A stretch of DNA of 64,000 bases from JAUMXJ01 sp041781135 (GCA_041781135.1 JBHAZV010000020.1:81562-145561); one strand, 5' to 3'. Shown: positions 8,487 through 18,551, counted from the first letter of the stretch. Translations and numbers: made by a program. Notes: generated by a model from the sequence alone, not told the origin.

Positions 8487-9491
8487 ATGAAATATATAGA
8501 GTCCAACTCTTTTGACCCATTTTATAATCTTTCGTTTGAGGAGTATATATTTAAGAATATGCCCCTCGACGGAGGCGAGGAATATATCTCGCTTTGGCAG
8601 AATGCGCCGTCTGTGATAATAGGCAAAAATCAGAATGCCTGGGCAGAGATAAACGAGAATTTTTTGGAGAATAACGACATCAAATTAGTGCGCAGAATCA
8701 CTGGCGGCGGCGCGGTTTATCACGACCTTGGAAATTTGAATTTTTCATTTGTGACAAAGGATAAGGGCGGCGGAAGAATTGATTTTAAGTCGTACTATCA
8801 ACCGATAGTAAAGGCGCTAAGGACGCTTGGGGTTCCGGCGGAGCTTTCCGGAAGAAATGACGTTACCGTCTGCGGTCGCAAAGTTATTGGCGCTTCGCAG
8901 TCTATATGGCGCGGCAGGGTGCTTTCAAATGGTTGCATACTTTTTGACGTCCGTATGGAGCGGCTTGTCTCCGCTCTCAACGTAAGACCGGAAAAACTTC
9001 AATCCAAGGGCGTGGAGTCGGTTCGCGCGAGAGTTGCTAATATCAAACCGTATATTGGCGAGGATGTTACGGTGAGCGATTTCAAGAGGATGCTGATGAA
9101 CGAAATCTTTTGGGAGTTCGGAAGCGAACCGGCAGAGTACATTCTTACAGATGAGGACCTGCGTGGTATCGAAAAAATAAAAAGCGAGCGCTTCGGCCGC
9201 AGGGAATGGAATTGGGGTCGTTCGCCAAAGGGTTCGTACAGCAGGGCGCGAAAGTTTGCGTACGGTTTTGTTGAGGCAAACTTTGATGTGTCCGGAGGAA
9301 AGATTAAAGATCTGGTTATACAGGGCGATTTTTTTGGTAAGGAGGACATTGCACAGCTGTCGGCTGCGCTTTGCGGCATAGAGTACGAGAAAGCCGCAGT
9401 CAGCGATGCGCTGTCTGCCGTGGATATCGGGGCATACCTCGGCGCGGAGGCTGCCGTGGGTGATATGATGGCTCTGCTTTTTGATTCATAG
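8487..9491 (+). CDS. lplA: Lipoate-protein ligase A
   Basis: The product is 334 residues from the ATG at 8487, which has GGAGAG just ahead of it; the same frame runs open farther upstream but only as antisense-like overlap with lpdA. The enzyme activates free lipoate with ATP and attaches it to lipoyl domains. The N-terminal BPL/LplA catalytic domain shows NAWAEIN, RRITGGGAVYHDLGNLNFSF around residues 65-90 (the lipoate-adenylate site) and GRKVIGASQ near 132. The C-terminal accessory domain found in full-length LplA is present. With gcvH and lpdA close by, its main client is probably GcvH. Confidence 0.92.
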   Translation: MKYIESNSFDPFYNLSFEEYIFKNMPLDGGEEYISLWQNAPSVIIGKNQNAWAEINENFLENNDIKLVRRITGGGAVYHDLGNLNFSFVTKDKGGGRIDFKSYYQPIVKALRTLGVPAELSGRNDVTVCGRKVIGASQSIWRGRVLSNGCILFDVRMERLVSALNVRPEKLQSKGVESVRARVANIKPYIGEDVTVSDFKRMLMNEIFWEFGSEPAEYILTDEDLRGIEKIKSERFGRREWNWGRSPKGSYSRARKFAYGFVEANFDVSGGKIKDLVIQGDFFGKEDIAQLSAALCGIEYEKAAVSDALSAVDIGAYLGAEAAVGDMMALLFDS

Positions 9492-9506
9492 ATTACAGGA
9501 GGTTTT

Positions 9507-9884
9507 ATGAGAGCAAAGATCGAATTTGGTTCAGAATTTTCGGGAACAATGGATTGTGACCGCGGCAGGTTTGGCGTGGGTGTTGGCGGGCTGTTTCCGT
9601 ATGATATGATGGCGGGAGCTTTGGCTTCGTGTATTCATTCGACATTTCTGGATATTTTGAAAAAGAAGCGAATCGAGATAGAGAGCTGTGTTTATGGCGT
9701 CGAGGGCGAGAAGCGCTCTGAGATTCCGACTCATCTTTCGACGGTTCATATAGATGTCAGGGTTAAAAATCCTTCGAAGCGCGATGGGGTGGCTGAGGCG
9801 TTTGAACTTGCGCTGAAATATTGCTCTGTGTATTTTACGTTTTCGCAGGTTGCCAAAATATCTCATACTCTTACTATAGAGTAG
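9507..9884 (+). CDS. OsmC/Ohr-family protein
   Basis: This 125-residue protein has the OsmC fold. Both family cysteines are present: C42 in the ALASC motif at the start of the central helix and C106 in KYC. In OsmC and Ohr these form the peroxidatic pair that reduces organic hydroperoxides using thiols or lipoyl-type reductants. An AGGAGG site precedes the ATG at 9507, 15 nt after lplA, so it belongs to the same transcript. The neighbourhood is suggestive, since Ohr-like proteins can be recycled by lipoylated proteins and dihydrolipoyl dehydrogenase, but that partnership is inference here. Confidence 0.85.
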   Translation: MRAKIEFGSEFSGTMDCDRGRFGVGVGGLFPYDMMAGALASCIHSTFLDILKKKRIEIESCVYGVEGEKRSEIPTHLSTVHIDVRVKNPSKRDGVAEAFELALKYCSVYFTFSQVAKISHTLTIE

Positions 9885-9926
9885 GAGTAGCTGCTGCCGG
9901 AAAAAATCGCCTTTGGGAGCTTAAAT

Positions 9927-12497
9927 ATGGAAGAAAGAATACTCGATTATTTTAGAGACAAACCGCGGGAAATGCTGTATGCGGATGATATAGCGGCTGT
10001 GATTGCCGATGAAGAAGGAATTTCCTCTGAGGAAGCGCTTGCCGAGATGGAGGGACGCCTGATGAAATCGATCAAAAATCTGGCTGCATCGGGAAGGCTT
10101 GTTATTTCAAAACGCGGAAGGGTGGGACTTCCAAGCGCTTTTGGGATGCAGCTTGGAGAGGTTTTGATAAATGATAAGGGTTATGCTTTTTTTCGTCCGC
10201 TCGGCGCAAAGTCAGACCGCAAGGACGATGTATTTATCAGCAAAAGCAAGATGCGCGGCGCGCTGCATAGGGATACCGTGCTCGTAAAGGTGGAAAATAA
10301 CCGCAGGGGTTCAGAGGCGCTCATAGAGCGTATCGTGAGGCGCTCAAGCGAGATTTTCGTCGGCACATTCAGCGGATTAGAGATTGCGCCGAACGATAAA
10401 AAGATGTACAGGCGTTTGATTGTCGCTTCAAACCCGGTGGGAGCAGTGCCGGGAGATGTCGTGTCCGCTAAGGTAGTGAGCTGGAACAACGATGACCGTC
10501 CCGTCAGGGTTGAGATAACTGAAGTGCTCGGCAGGGTTGGCGACAAAGGCCTCGATATACTTGCGGTTGCAAAGCAGTTCGGACTCGAAGCAAGGTTTCC
10601 CGATTTGGTGCTTGCGGAGGCGGCGGCACTGCCTGCGGAAATTGTTCCCGACGGGCGCTGTGACTATCGCGCGCTGTCTACGGTGACTATAGACGGAGCC
10701 GATGCAAAGGATATAGATGATGCAATATCGCTCGAAATACTGCCGTCTGCCGGAGAGCTGCTCGACGGTGCGCACGGAAAGGTTTACCGGTTGTATGTAC
10801 ATATAGCCGATGTTTCGCATTATGTGCGGCCGGGCACTGCGCTCGATGATGAGGCGTTCGCACGCGGAACGTCGTCATATCTTGTAGACAGGGTAATTCC
10901 AATGCTTCCGGAGCGGCTGTCAAATGATTTGTGCAGTCTTAATGCCGGAGCGGACAGGTATGCGCTGACCTGCGTAATGGATTTTGACGAGGCTGGCGAA
11001 CTTAAATTTTACAATATAGTAAAATCTATCATTAATGTCGATGCGCGTCTTGAATATGGCGGTGTATCCAAGTTTTTAGATAATGTGCACATCGATGCAA
11101 GCGAAAAATCTGATGAGGCATTAGCGAATAATTTCGGCTCGAAGGGCGATTTGGGAAGTGACGCCGAAGTTAGAAAGTGCGAACCTTTTGGCGCAATGCT
11201 CGCGGCTATGGCTGAACTTTCGGGGATTATAAGAGCCGGGCGGATGGCTCGCGGCGCAGTAAATTTTGATTTTCCTGAGGCTGAAATCCGTCTTGACAGC
11301 GAAGGTTTCCCGGTCGAAATCAGCAGACGCGAGCGCGATGCCGCCTCGCTCATTATAGAAGATTTTATGCTTGCGGCAAACGAGACTGTCGCAGAACATT
11401 ACTACTGGCTTGAAAAACCTTTTGTTTACAGGGTTCACGAAGCTCCGAGCCAGGAGCGCATCGAGCAGCTGAAAAAATACACAGGCTATTTCGGATTAAA
11501 ACTGAAAGGAAAAGACGAAAATGTAGGAATAGCGCAGCTTATAGACGAAATAAGAGGAACTGCCTATGAGGCGGCTGTTGCGCGCGAGGCTCTCCGATCT
11601 ATGATGCAGGCGCGTTACTCGGAGGATAATCTCGGACATTTCGGGCTTGCTTCTAAGTATTATTGTCATTTTACCGCGCCGATACGCAGATATCCCGATC
11701 TGTTTATTCACAGGATTATAAGCGCGGATTTAGCGGACAGCGCGAATGACTCTTCGGGCGGCTTGGAGAGTGGCTTGGCGGATAGCGTAAACAGCGGCAT
11801 ATCTATAAATCGCGATATGTGCGCAAAGGTTGCCGCACAGGCGAGCGAACGCGAACAAAATGCCGAAAACGCCGAGCGAAAGGTTACGGCGATGAAGATG
11901 GCTGAATACATGGAAGGGCATATCGGAGAACTTTTTGAGGGTGTAATAAGCTCTGTAATGAGTTATGGGATATTTGTTCAGCTCGATAATCTTGTAGAAG
12001 GGCTTGTGCATATTTCGCTTATGCCTCCGGATGAATACGATTTTGACGAGGATATGCATACGCTTACAGCTCTGCGACGGGGCGAAGTATATTCGATAGG
12101 CGACAGGGTCGAGGTGCTTGTAGCCGCTGCGAATGAGCTCACGGGCAAGGTTGATTTTTCGTTAGTGGCGGATTTTGAAAAGCGAGTTTTTAAGTCGAAT
12201 AAGAGAAATTCCAAGAGTGGCGCTCGTATTGTTGAATTTGACAATCGTGCGGAACATCGCGGCGAACATCGCGAGCGTGAATCACATGGCAAGCATGCGC
12301 ACGGCGGCGCAAAGTGCGGCGGCAGGCGCAGCGTCCGAAGCGCGGACGGCGGAAGAAGTTTCGATAGGTCTAAGCGCGATAATAAGTCTGGTGAAAGCAA
12401 AGCAGGCAAAAACCTGAGAAAAAAACCTCTATCAGCCAAATCTTCTACCAAAAAACCGACAGGGCAAAACAAAAGAGAAGCGAGCGCCGGGGCATGA
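9927..12497 (+). CDS. rnr: Ribonuclease R (3'-5' exoribonuclease)
   Basis: This 856-residue enzyme degrades structured RNA from the 3' end. Order of domains: a winged-helix N-terminus (about 1-70), cold-shock OB domains (about 75-225), the RNB catalytic domain from about 240 with metal-binding D256, D262, D264 and D265 in DGADAKDIDDA, and an S1 domain at about 665-745. The last 100 residues form a Lys/Arg/His-rich tail typical of RNase R, here with repeated His-Arg-Gly-Glu-like patches. Residues about 605-620 hold a Ser/Asn-rich insertion. The stop overlaps the next start by 4 nt. Confidence 0.93.
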   Translation: MEERILDYFRDKPREMLYADDIAAVIADEEGISSEEALAEMEGRLMKSIKNLAASGRLVISKRGRVGLPSAFGMQLGEVLINDKGYAFFRPLGAKSDRKDDVFISKSKMRGALHRDTVLVKVENNRRGSEALIERIVRRSSEIFVGTFSGLEIAPNDKKMYRRLIVASNPVGAVPGDVVSAKVVSWNNDDRPVRVEITEVLGRVGDKGLDILAVAKQFGLEARFPDLVLAEAAALPAEIVPDGRCDYRALSTVTIDGADAKDIDDAISLEILPSAGELLDGAHGKVYRLYVHIADVSHYVRPGTALDDEAFARGTSSYLVDRVIPMLPERLSNDLCSLNAGADRYALTCVMDFDEAGELKFYNIVKSIINVDARLEYGGVSKFLDNVHIDASEKSDEALANNFGSKGDLGSDAEVRKCEPFGAMLAAMAELSGIIRAGRMARGAVNFDFPEAEIRLDSEGFPVEISRRERDAASLIIEDFMLAANETVAEHYYWLEKPFVYRVHEAPSQERIEQLKKYTGYFGLKLKGKDENVGIAQLIDEIRGTAYEAAVAREALRSMMQARYSEDNLGHFGLASKYYCHFTAPIRRYPDLFIHRIISADLADSANDSSGGLESGLADSVNSGISINRDMCAKVAAQASEREQNAENAERKVTAMKMAEYMEGHIGELFEGVISSVMSYGIFVQLDNLVEGLVHISLMPPDEYDFDEDMHTLTALRRGEVYSIGDRVEVLVAAANELTGKVDFSLVADFEKRVFKSNKRNSKSGARIVEFDNRAEHRGEHRERESHGKHAHGGAKCGGRRSVRSADGGRSFDRSKRDNKSGESKAGKNLRKKPLSAKSSTKKPTGQNKREASAGA

Positions 12498-13315
12498 GTG
12501 AAAAGAAACTCGTAGTTTCGGATATAGACGGAACACTTCTTGATTCGTCACGCCGCCTGCCTCGCGAGAATATAGAGGCGGTCAGGGAGCTTATCAGGCA
12601 AGGGCACATGTTCGCTATAGCGACCGGCAGAATATTCGGCACTGCGCGCATGATCGCACAGGAATTTGGCGATGATGCGGATATGTATATCATTTCATGT
12701 GCAGGCGCGGAGATCAGGAATACGGCCGACAGTCTGCCGATTTATTTGTCAGTAATGGACAAAAACCTAGTCGCGCGAATAGCGGAAATTGCAGAGTCGC
12801 ACGGATACAGTTATCAGGTGTACACTGAAATGTCGATGGTTTCGAAGCGTCCGAACCCTTTTTTGGAGAGGTATGTTGCTGAAAGCCTCACGCTTCCCGA
12901 ATATCTGAGGTACGATGTGGATATGCACGGCAGTCCGCTCAATGTCGAGGGAATTCAAAAGGTGGCGATAACATTTTATGACAAGGCGCTCACGGATGAA
13001 CTGCTTAGGGATCTCGATGCGCTAAAGGGCATAAACTACGCGCATTCTCACAGGCACGGCATAGATATTTTGCCGAGTGGAACGGATAAGGGCACTGCGC
13101 TTAGAAGGCTTGCCGAGCACCTGAATGTGAACATTGAGAATACATATGCAATCGGCGACGAGGACAATGATGTTGTGCTTTTGAACGCAGCGGGTACAGG
13201 AATTGCGATGGCTAATGCGAGCGAATCCACGAAGCGGGCGGCGCGCGCAGTCACTTTGTCTAACGATGAAGCAGGCGTTGCCGCTGCAATATATCGGTAT
13301 GTACTTGGAAAATAG
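12494..13315 (+). CDS. Cof-type HAD-IIB family phosphatase
   Basis: The protein has 273 residues. HAD motif I is VSDIDGTLLDS, with nucleophile D10 and D12. A type-IIB cap (about 85-190) follows, and the C-terminal motif IV GDEDNDV binds Mg2+. Family members dephosphorylate small metabolites such as sugar phosphates, flavin or pyridoxal phosphates; the substrate cannot be told. The ATG overlaps the rnr stop (ATGA), which suggests coupled translation, an arrangement with no obvious functional logic. Confidence 0.87.
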   Translation: MSEKKLVVSDIDGTLLDSSRRLPRENIEAVRELIRQGHMFAIATGRIFGTARMIAQEFGDDADMYIISCAGAEIRNTADSLPIYLSVMDKNLVARIAEIAESHGYSYQVYTEMSMVSKRPNPFLERYVAESLTLPEYLRYDVDMHGSPLNVEGIQKVAITFYDKALTDELLRDLDALKGINYAHSHRHGIDILPSGTDKGTALRRLAEHLNVNIENTYAIGDEDNDVVLLNAAGTGIAMANASESTKRAARAVTLSNDEAGVAAAIYRYVLGK

Positions 13316-13352
13316 AAGTGCGCGGGATTAAAGCGTTTGGAGGCGGATTTTT

Positions 13353-13931
13353 ATGGAAATCAGGTATGGAGATATTGTTTTGCGGGATTATAAAGAATCT
13401 GATATCGAAGATTCAATACGCTGGAATACCGAAGAATTGGAATGGGCAGAGTGGGATGCGCCTTGGGAGGCGGATGAATCCGATTGTTTTGACGCTGAGG
13501 AGTACCGCAGAAAAGAAATGGAATTTTTGGCAAGGCCGATGACCGACGAACTTCGCCTTTCTTTTGAGCTTGATACGGCGGACGGCGTGCATATAGGCAG
13601 AGTCAATTCGTATCTTGTAGATGAAAATTTTAAGTGGATTCCGTCGAGCGGTGATGTTTCCGATGGGCAGACTGTATACCGCGCAATAGGCATAGACATC
13701 ATGAATTCGGAGAACTGGGGGCGCGGATTTGGAACTCAGGCTTTGGCGGCTTTTATCGAGTATTTGGGAAGCAGCGGATTTAGCAAGCTTCTGATTCAGA
13801 CATGGTCCGGCAACGTCAGAATGATTCGCTGTGCGGAGAAGCTCGGCTTTGTTTTATGCTCGCGTGAAAGAGGTGTCAGGACAGTCCGCGGCGAAGCTTA
13901 CGATGCGCTGACTTTTTCTAAAACTTTGTAG
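13353..13931 (+). CDS. GNAT-family N-acetyltransferase
   Basis: This 192-residue protein fits the RimJ/RimL-like branch of GNAT enzymes that transfer acetyl from acetyl-CoA to an amine. The acetyl-CoA loop is the WGRGFGTQAL stretch near residue 126, followed by a helix and the NVRMIRCAEKLGF segment typical of motif B. The substrate is unknown. The ATG is preceded by GGAGGCGG. It sits 37 nt after the HAD gene and 29 nt before the MBL-fold gene, so the three may be cotranscribed. Confidence 0.82.
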   Translation: MEIRYGDIVLRDYKESDIEDSIRWNTEELEWAEWDAPWEADESDCFDAEEYRRKEMEFLARPMTDELRLSFELDTADGVHIGRVNSYLVDENFKWIPSSGDVSDGQTVYRAIGIDIMNSENWGRGFGTQALAAFIEYLGSSGFSKLLIQTWSGNVRMIRCAEKLGFVLCSRERGVRTVRGEAYDALTFSKTL

Positions 13932-13960
13932 GACAAAACACAGAGAATCACGGAGAGTAT

Positions 13961-14863
13961 ATGAAAGAACAAGGTATGCTGATTTTTGACAGCGATGCAA
14001 AGCCTGAGGGCAAAATTGCATCCCGCCCATCTCTTAAAGCAACTGTGCTGGTAGACAACATCAGCGGCAAAGCCCCTGACGGCAGAGAGCTCGGCGGCGA
14101 ATGGGGGCTTGCCATGTTCATAGAATATGGCGGCAAAAAAATTCTGCTCGATACAGGGGCATCGGGAAGCCTGCTCGCGCGCAATGCCGCGTCGCTCGGC
14201 ATTGACCTTGGAAAAGTGGATTTTGGAGTGCTTTCGCACGCGCATTTCGACCATGCGAACGGAATGAGCAGCTTTTTTGAAGCAAACAGGACCGCGAAAT
14301 TTTATCTAAGCAGCAATTGCTCCGAAAATTGCTATGGCAAAAAATGGATATTCAAAAGGTATATCGGCATACGAAAGAATCTTCTTTCAGAGTTTTCGGA
14401 CAGAATAGAGTATGTTGACGGAGTGCGTGAACTAAGCGGCGGTATATATATCGTGCCGCACAGCACAAAGGGTCTCGCCGATATAGGCAGGCGCGAGAAT
14501 ATGTATGTAAGAGCGGACGGAAAGTGGCGCCCCGACGATTTTTCGCATGAGCAGAGCTTGGTGTTCGATACCGAGGGCGGACTTGTGATTTTTAATTCCT
14601 GTTCTCATGCGGGTGTTGAGAATATCATATCGGAAGTTATGAGCGCACTGCCCGATAAAAAAGTGCTTGCAATGATCGGAGGTTTTCATCTCTTTAATAA
14701 ATCTAGAGAATTTGTCATATCGCTTGCGGACAGGATCGCTGCGCTCGGCATAAGGCATATCTATACGGGACACTGCACAGGAAGCGCTGCGCTCGAAATA
14801 CTTTCGGACAGACTCGGCGGCATCGTGAATCCTCTGCACACGGGGCTTGTTATATCTTTTTAG
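13961..14863 (+). CDS. Metallo-beta-lactamase-fold hydrolase (COG1237-like)
   Basis: The protein has 300 residues. The metal motif HAHFDHANG gives H93, H95, D97 and H98. Further ligands are in HSTKGL, NSCSHAGVEN and the C-terminal YTGHCTG segment. The GGFHLFN stretch is typical of the COG1237 group, named after a methanopterin-precursor synthase, though most bacterial members have no proven role. Start chosen at the ATG after GGAGAG. The next gene is convergent on the other strand. Confidence 0.8.
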   Translation: MKEQGMLIFDSDAKPEGKIASRPSLKATVLVDNISGKAPDGRELGGEWGLAMFIEYGGKKILLDTGASGSLLARNAASLGIDLGKVDFGVLSHAHFDHANGMSSFFEANRTAKFYLSSNCSENCYGKKWIFKRYIGIRKNLLSEFSDRIEYVDGVRELSGGIYIVPHSTKGLADIGRRENMYVRADGKWRPDDFSHEQSLVFDTEGGLVIFNSCSHAGVENIISEVMSALPDKKVLAMIGGFHLFNKSREFVISLADRIAALGIRHIYTGHCTGSAALEILSDRLGGIVNPLHTGLVISF

Positions 14864-14888
14864 GTTAGGGGGAAGAAACCTCGCTGCA

Positions 14889-15578
14889 TCAAAAAACTTT
14901 TATCAGCAGCAGCGCGCCGCTTTCAATAGATATTTTTGCGCCGCGCTCAAGCGGTTCGTTGCTGACAGCATACGGAAAGGATGAATAGATGTTTGCATCG
15001 GTCAGGGGGTATTTTGCGCCTGATATGGATACGCCATGTGCTTCGCCAAATACTGCAAGCAGCGAAAAGTAACTGAAACTGCTGCCTACGGTTGCGGCCG
15101 AAACAGTGCTTTCGGCATTTTTTTGTGCCTGCACTACCGACATGATAGAGTAATCGTCTGCGATTTCGGTCGAGATACCGGCATCGTCCAGCATTTTTAG
15201 AACTCCTATATTTGCAAGGCTGTGGTCGAATCTGTCGCCGATAGCGCCGACCATCAGCACTTTTTCAAAGCCGAGCTGCAGCGCTTTTTTAGCGGCGAAC
15301 ATCGAGTCGGTGTCGTCCTTTTCGGCAGGCAGGACTATTATGGGAGTTTCGGCTGCGGTCTTCGAAAATTTTTCTTTATCTAAAGCAAACGAGTCAAAGT
15401 CGCCGACTATCAGATTTGGCGCAAAGCCGAGATCCGCAGAGTGTCGGAGCCCGCTGTCGCAGTAGATGAAGAAATCGTCTGCGGAAAGCCTGTGCCTTTG
15501 TTTCAGAAGCTCGTAATCCGATATTTCCGCGCCTGCGACGATAATGCAGCGCGGTTTTGCGTGTTCTGTAATTTTCAT
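14889..15578 (-). CDS. thiN: Thiamine pyrophosphokinase
   Basis: This 229-residue cytoplasmic enzyme transfers pyrophosphate from ATP to thiamine. Family marks are CDSGLRHSADLG near residue 40 followed by LIVGDFDS, the EKDDTDSMFA segment and GAIGDRFDHSLAN, which together form the nucleotide and Mg2+ site. The smaller C-terminal thiamine-binding domain is present, with the conserved YPL and NEPL stretches. It starts 4 nt after the stop of the ABC exporter gene on the same strand. No thiamine riboswitch is seen nearby. Confidence 0.9.
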   Translation of the reverse strand: MKITEHAKPRCIIVAGAEISDYELLKQRHRLSADDFFIYCDSGLRHSADLGFAPNLIVGDFDSFALDKEKFSKTAAETPIIVLPAEKDDTDSMFAAKKALQLGFEKVLMVGAIGDRFDHSLANIGVLKMLDDAGISTEIADDYSIMSVVQAQKNAESTVSAATVGSSFSYFSLLAVFGEAHGVSISGAKYPLTDANIYSSFPYAVSNEPLERGAKISIESGALLLIKVF

Positions 15579-15582
15579 TGCA

Positions 15583-17355
15583 CTATCTGAATGTCAGTTG
15601 ATGCAGTTTGAAGTATTCGCCTTTTGCTGCCAATAGGTCGCTGTGGCTGCCTTCCTCAACTATTTTGCCGCCGTCAAGCACGAGTATTCTGTCTGCGCCC
15701 TGTATTGTGCTTAGCCTGTGCGCTATGGTGAGTGTCGTTCTGCCCTCGCTCAGGCGTTCGAGGCTTTCCTGCACGAGCCTTTCGCTTGTGTTGTCAAGAG
15801 CTGATGTAGCTTCGTCGAGCAGCAGGATTGGAGGATTTTTGAGAAAAACCCTTGCAATGCTGATTCTCTGTTTTTGACCACCCGAAAGTTTTACACCTCT
15901 TTCGCCGACATATGTGTCGAACCCTTCGGGCAGCGCCATTATAAAGTCGTATGCTCCGGCGAGCTTGCTTGCTTCTATGATCTCTTCCATCGAGGCTCCG
16001 AGCCTTCCGTATGCTATATTTTCGTAGACAGTTCCGCTGAACAGGTATACATCCTGCTGCACGAGTCCTATCGACTTCCTGAGATTTTTAAGCTTTATAT
16101 TTTTAATATTTATTCCGTCAATGGTAATGCTTCCGTCCTCCACATCATAAAATCTCGGAAGCAGGCTGCAAAGCGTGGTTTTTCCTCCGCCGCTCGGCCC
16201 TACGAGTGCGACCTTTTCTCCGGCTTTTATTTTCAGATTGATTTTAGACAGGACATCGCCTGATTTTTCTTCATAGCCAAATGATACATTTTCAAAAATT
16301 ATTTCTCCGCGCGGGTTTTGAATTTCTATCGCATCATCTTCGTCGAATATGTCAATATCGGTGCGCAGAATTTCGTTAAAACGCTCGATGCCTGTCATAC
16401 CTTTTTGGAACTGCTCTGTGAATTCGACTATTCTCCTTACTGTTGTAAGCAGAGTGCCTACATAGAGCACATATGCGACAAGGTCGCCTGCGGTAATGTT
16501 TCCTGATATCAGAAACCATCCTCCAAGCGCTATCACCGAAAGATACATAAGTCCGTCAAAGGCGCGTGTTATTGCGAAAAAACCTGCCATGTTATGGTAT
16601 GTAATTTTTTTGATTTCCAGAAACGCATCATTGTCCCTGTCAAATTTTTCCTTTTCGGCATCTTCGTTTGTAAATGCCTTTACGACTTTTACGCCGAGGA
16701 GTGAGTCTTCTATCCGTGAATTCAGTTCGCCTATGTGGTTTCTTTGCGCCATAAAGCTTTTGCGCATTCTTAAATTGTACTTTGATGCTGTATAAATCAT
16801 CAGTGGGATTAAAGTGAACAGAATCAGAGTGAGCGGTATATTTATGCTGATAAGTACGCTGAATGCAAAAACTATTTTTATCGCTCCGATAAAGTATTCT
16901 TCCGGGCAATGATGCGAAAATTCGGTTATGTCGAAGAGGTCGCTTGTTATTCTTGCCATTATCTGCCCCACCTTGGTTTCGTTGAAAAATTCTGTCGAAA
17001 GCTGCTGCAGGTGGTAGAATACGTCGCGCCTCATATCGGTTTCGATTTTTGCGCCCATTATATGCCCTGTTTTTGCCATGTAGTAACCTGCCATAAGATC
17101 GAGGGTTTTAAGTACGAAGAACAGCAGACTCAGCTTTATGAGGGTGCCGGGGCTAACAATATTTCCGAGCAGCGCAGAGTTTGTGAGGTATCTCAGAATA
17201 AGAGGCAGCGCCATATCCGCTGCGGTTGTGAACATTGCGCAAAGCAGGTCGAACACAAGTATATTTATATACGGCTTATAGTATGGCAGGAAGCTGAATA
17301 CCAGTTCCTGCGTTGAGTAGTTTTTTTTCTTGTTTTTCATCGATGAAACTGCCAT
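15583..17355 (-). CDS. ABC exporter half-transporter (permease fused to ATPase)
   Basis: The product has 590 residues. An N-terminal membrane domain of about six helices (residues 25-310) is followed by an ATPase domain with Walker A GPSGGGKTT near 386, signature LSGGQKQR near 488, Walker B ILLLDEATSALD near 511 and the AHRLSTI switch. It most likely works as a homodimer, as no partner half is adjacent. Substrate (lipid, drug or peptide) is unknown. The ATG at 17355 has AAAGGA upstream. It lies between iadA and thiN on the minus strand, with short gaps (31 and 4 nt), so all three are probably on one mRNA. Confidence 0.9.
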   Translation of the reverse strand: MAVSSMKNKKKNYSTQELVFSFLPYYKPYINILVFDLLCAMFTTAADMALPLILRYLTNSALLGNIVSPGTLIKLSLLFFVLKTLDLMAGYYMAKTGHIMGAKIETDMRRDVFYHLQQLSTEFFNETKVGQIMARITSDLFDITEFSHHCPEEYFIGAIKIVFAFSVLISINIPLTLILFTLIPLMIYTASKYNLRMRKSFMAQRNHIGELNSRIEDSLLGVKVVKAFTNEDAEKEKFDRDNDAFLEIKKITYHNMAGFFAITRAFDGLMYLSVIALGGWFLISGNITAGDLVAYVLYVGTLLTTVRRIVEFTEQFQKGMTGIERFNEILRTDIDIFDEDDAIEIQNPRGEIIFENVSFGYEEKSGDVLSKINLKIKAGEKVALVGPSGGGKTTLCSLLPRFYDVEDGSITIDGINIKNIKLKNLRKSIGLVQQDVYLFSGTVYENIAYGRLGASMEEIIEASKLAGAYDFIMALPEGFDTYVGERGVKLSGGQKQRISIARVFLKNPPILLLDEATSALDNTSERLVQESLERLSEGRTTLTIAHRLSTIQGADRILVLDGGKIVEEGSHSDLLAAKGEYFKLHQLTFR

Positions 17356-17386
17356 AATTTTCCTTTGTTGCTGGTTTTAATATTTA

Positions 17387-18523
17387 TTAATCTTCGAAAT
17401 TTATTTTCAGCGTGCGCTTTTTATCTCTCATGACGAAATTGCCTGCAAGGATAAAATCGTTGATTTCGAGGTTGTCGTCTAATATGAGCATGTCTGCTCT
17501 TGAGCCGCTCTGCAGCGCGCCGACGTACGGGAACATGTTCAGCGCCGCGGCGACGTTCTCGGTACAAGGCGCAAGCGCTTCCCGGAGACTCAGCCCGAAA
17601 TCTTTTACAAGAGATTTGACCGCGCCGTAAAGAGTGTTCATCATTCCGATTCCCATTCCGACAATTTCTTTTTTTTCATTCCATTTTGGCAGGCTGCCAT
17701 TCGCATCGGAGCTAATTGTAATCTTGCCCGGCGCAGATTTTTTGATTGCTTCGAGCACCGCTGCTGCAGTCTTTTGGTGGTCTGCTCCTGTCGAGAGATC
17801 GGAGTATGAACCGAGCTTCGTAAGGCGTATGGTTTCGTCCAGTCTGCCGTTCATATGCGTAGGTCTGAACACAGAAGCCGGTATGTTTTCGCGATTTAGG
17901 ATATCGAAAATCTGTGAAAGTCCCTGTTTGCCCAGCCCGACATGAATATGCATGACTCCGGCTTTTTTGCCTATGAGCCCGCCGAGCCGAACTTGTCCCG
18001 CAAGTCTTACAAGTTCTTCGTATGTGGGATGCGAGCAGCGGTGATCGCTTATCGCAATTTTGAGTCCTATGCATTCGTCAATAAATGCTATGTCTTTCAT
18101 TACCGAACCCGTGATGGTTGGCGAGGGTACTTCGTAAGCTCCGGTCAGGCAATGTGCGTAAAATCCGTATTCGCGAAGTGCGCGTGTCTTTGCGGCGAGA
18201 TTTTCGACGCTTCTTGTGATGCCGTCCGTGCCGAGCAGCCCCACTATTGTGCCTACACCTGCGTCTACGATATCGGCGATGCTTAGCTCCGGGCATCTTG
18301 TTGTCATTCCGCCTTCGCCTCCGCCGCCTGTTACGTGCACATGTTGGTCTATAAGAGCCGGGATGACTGTTCGGCATTCCGCATCCACTATCTGTGCCTG
18401 CTCTTTCAAGGCGCCCTGAATTTCGTTTGCGATGCCTCTGTGAATGGCTTCGATTTTTCCGTTTGCAACGAGAATATCGGCGATTTCTTCGCCGTAGATA
18501 TTTGCATTTTTAATTAGTAACAT
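17387..18523 (-). CDS. iadA: Beta-aspartyl (isoaspartyl) dipeptidase
   Basis: This 378-residue amidohydrolase-fold enzyme cleaves beta-aspartyl dipeptides released when isoaspartyl-damaged proteins are degraded. The metal motif is DQHVHVTGGGGEGG with H61 and H63. The ITGSVMKDI stretch, the SDHRCSHPT segment near 160 and ISSDANGSLPKW near 275 match the IadA family. The start has GGAG at suitable distance. It is divergent from the two-component genes at 18663, with a TATAAT -10 box and a dyad in the shared region. Release of aspartate would feed the amino-acid fermentation suggested by the rest of the window. Confidence 0.9.
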   Translation of the reverse strand: MLLIKNANIYGEEIADILVANGKIEAIHRGIANEIQGALKEQAQIVDAECRTVIPALIDQHVHVTGGGGEGGMTTRCPELSIADIVDAGVGTIVGLLGTDGITRSVENLAAKTRALREYGFYAHCLTGAYEVPSPTITGSVMKDIAFIDECIGLKIAISDHRCSHPTYEELVRLAGQVRLGGLIGKKAGVMHIHVGLGKQGLSQIFDILNRENIPASVFRPTHMNGRLDETIRLTKLGSYSDLSTGADHQKTAAAVLEAIKKSAPGKITISSDANGSLPKWNEKKEIVGMGIGMMNTLYGAVKSLVKDFGLSLREALAPCTENVAAALNMFPYVGALQSGSRADMLILDDNLEINDFILAGNFVMRDKKRTLKINFED

Positions 18524-18551
18524 ACTATCTCCACAATCAGGTTTTTATCGG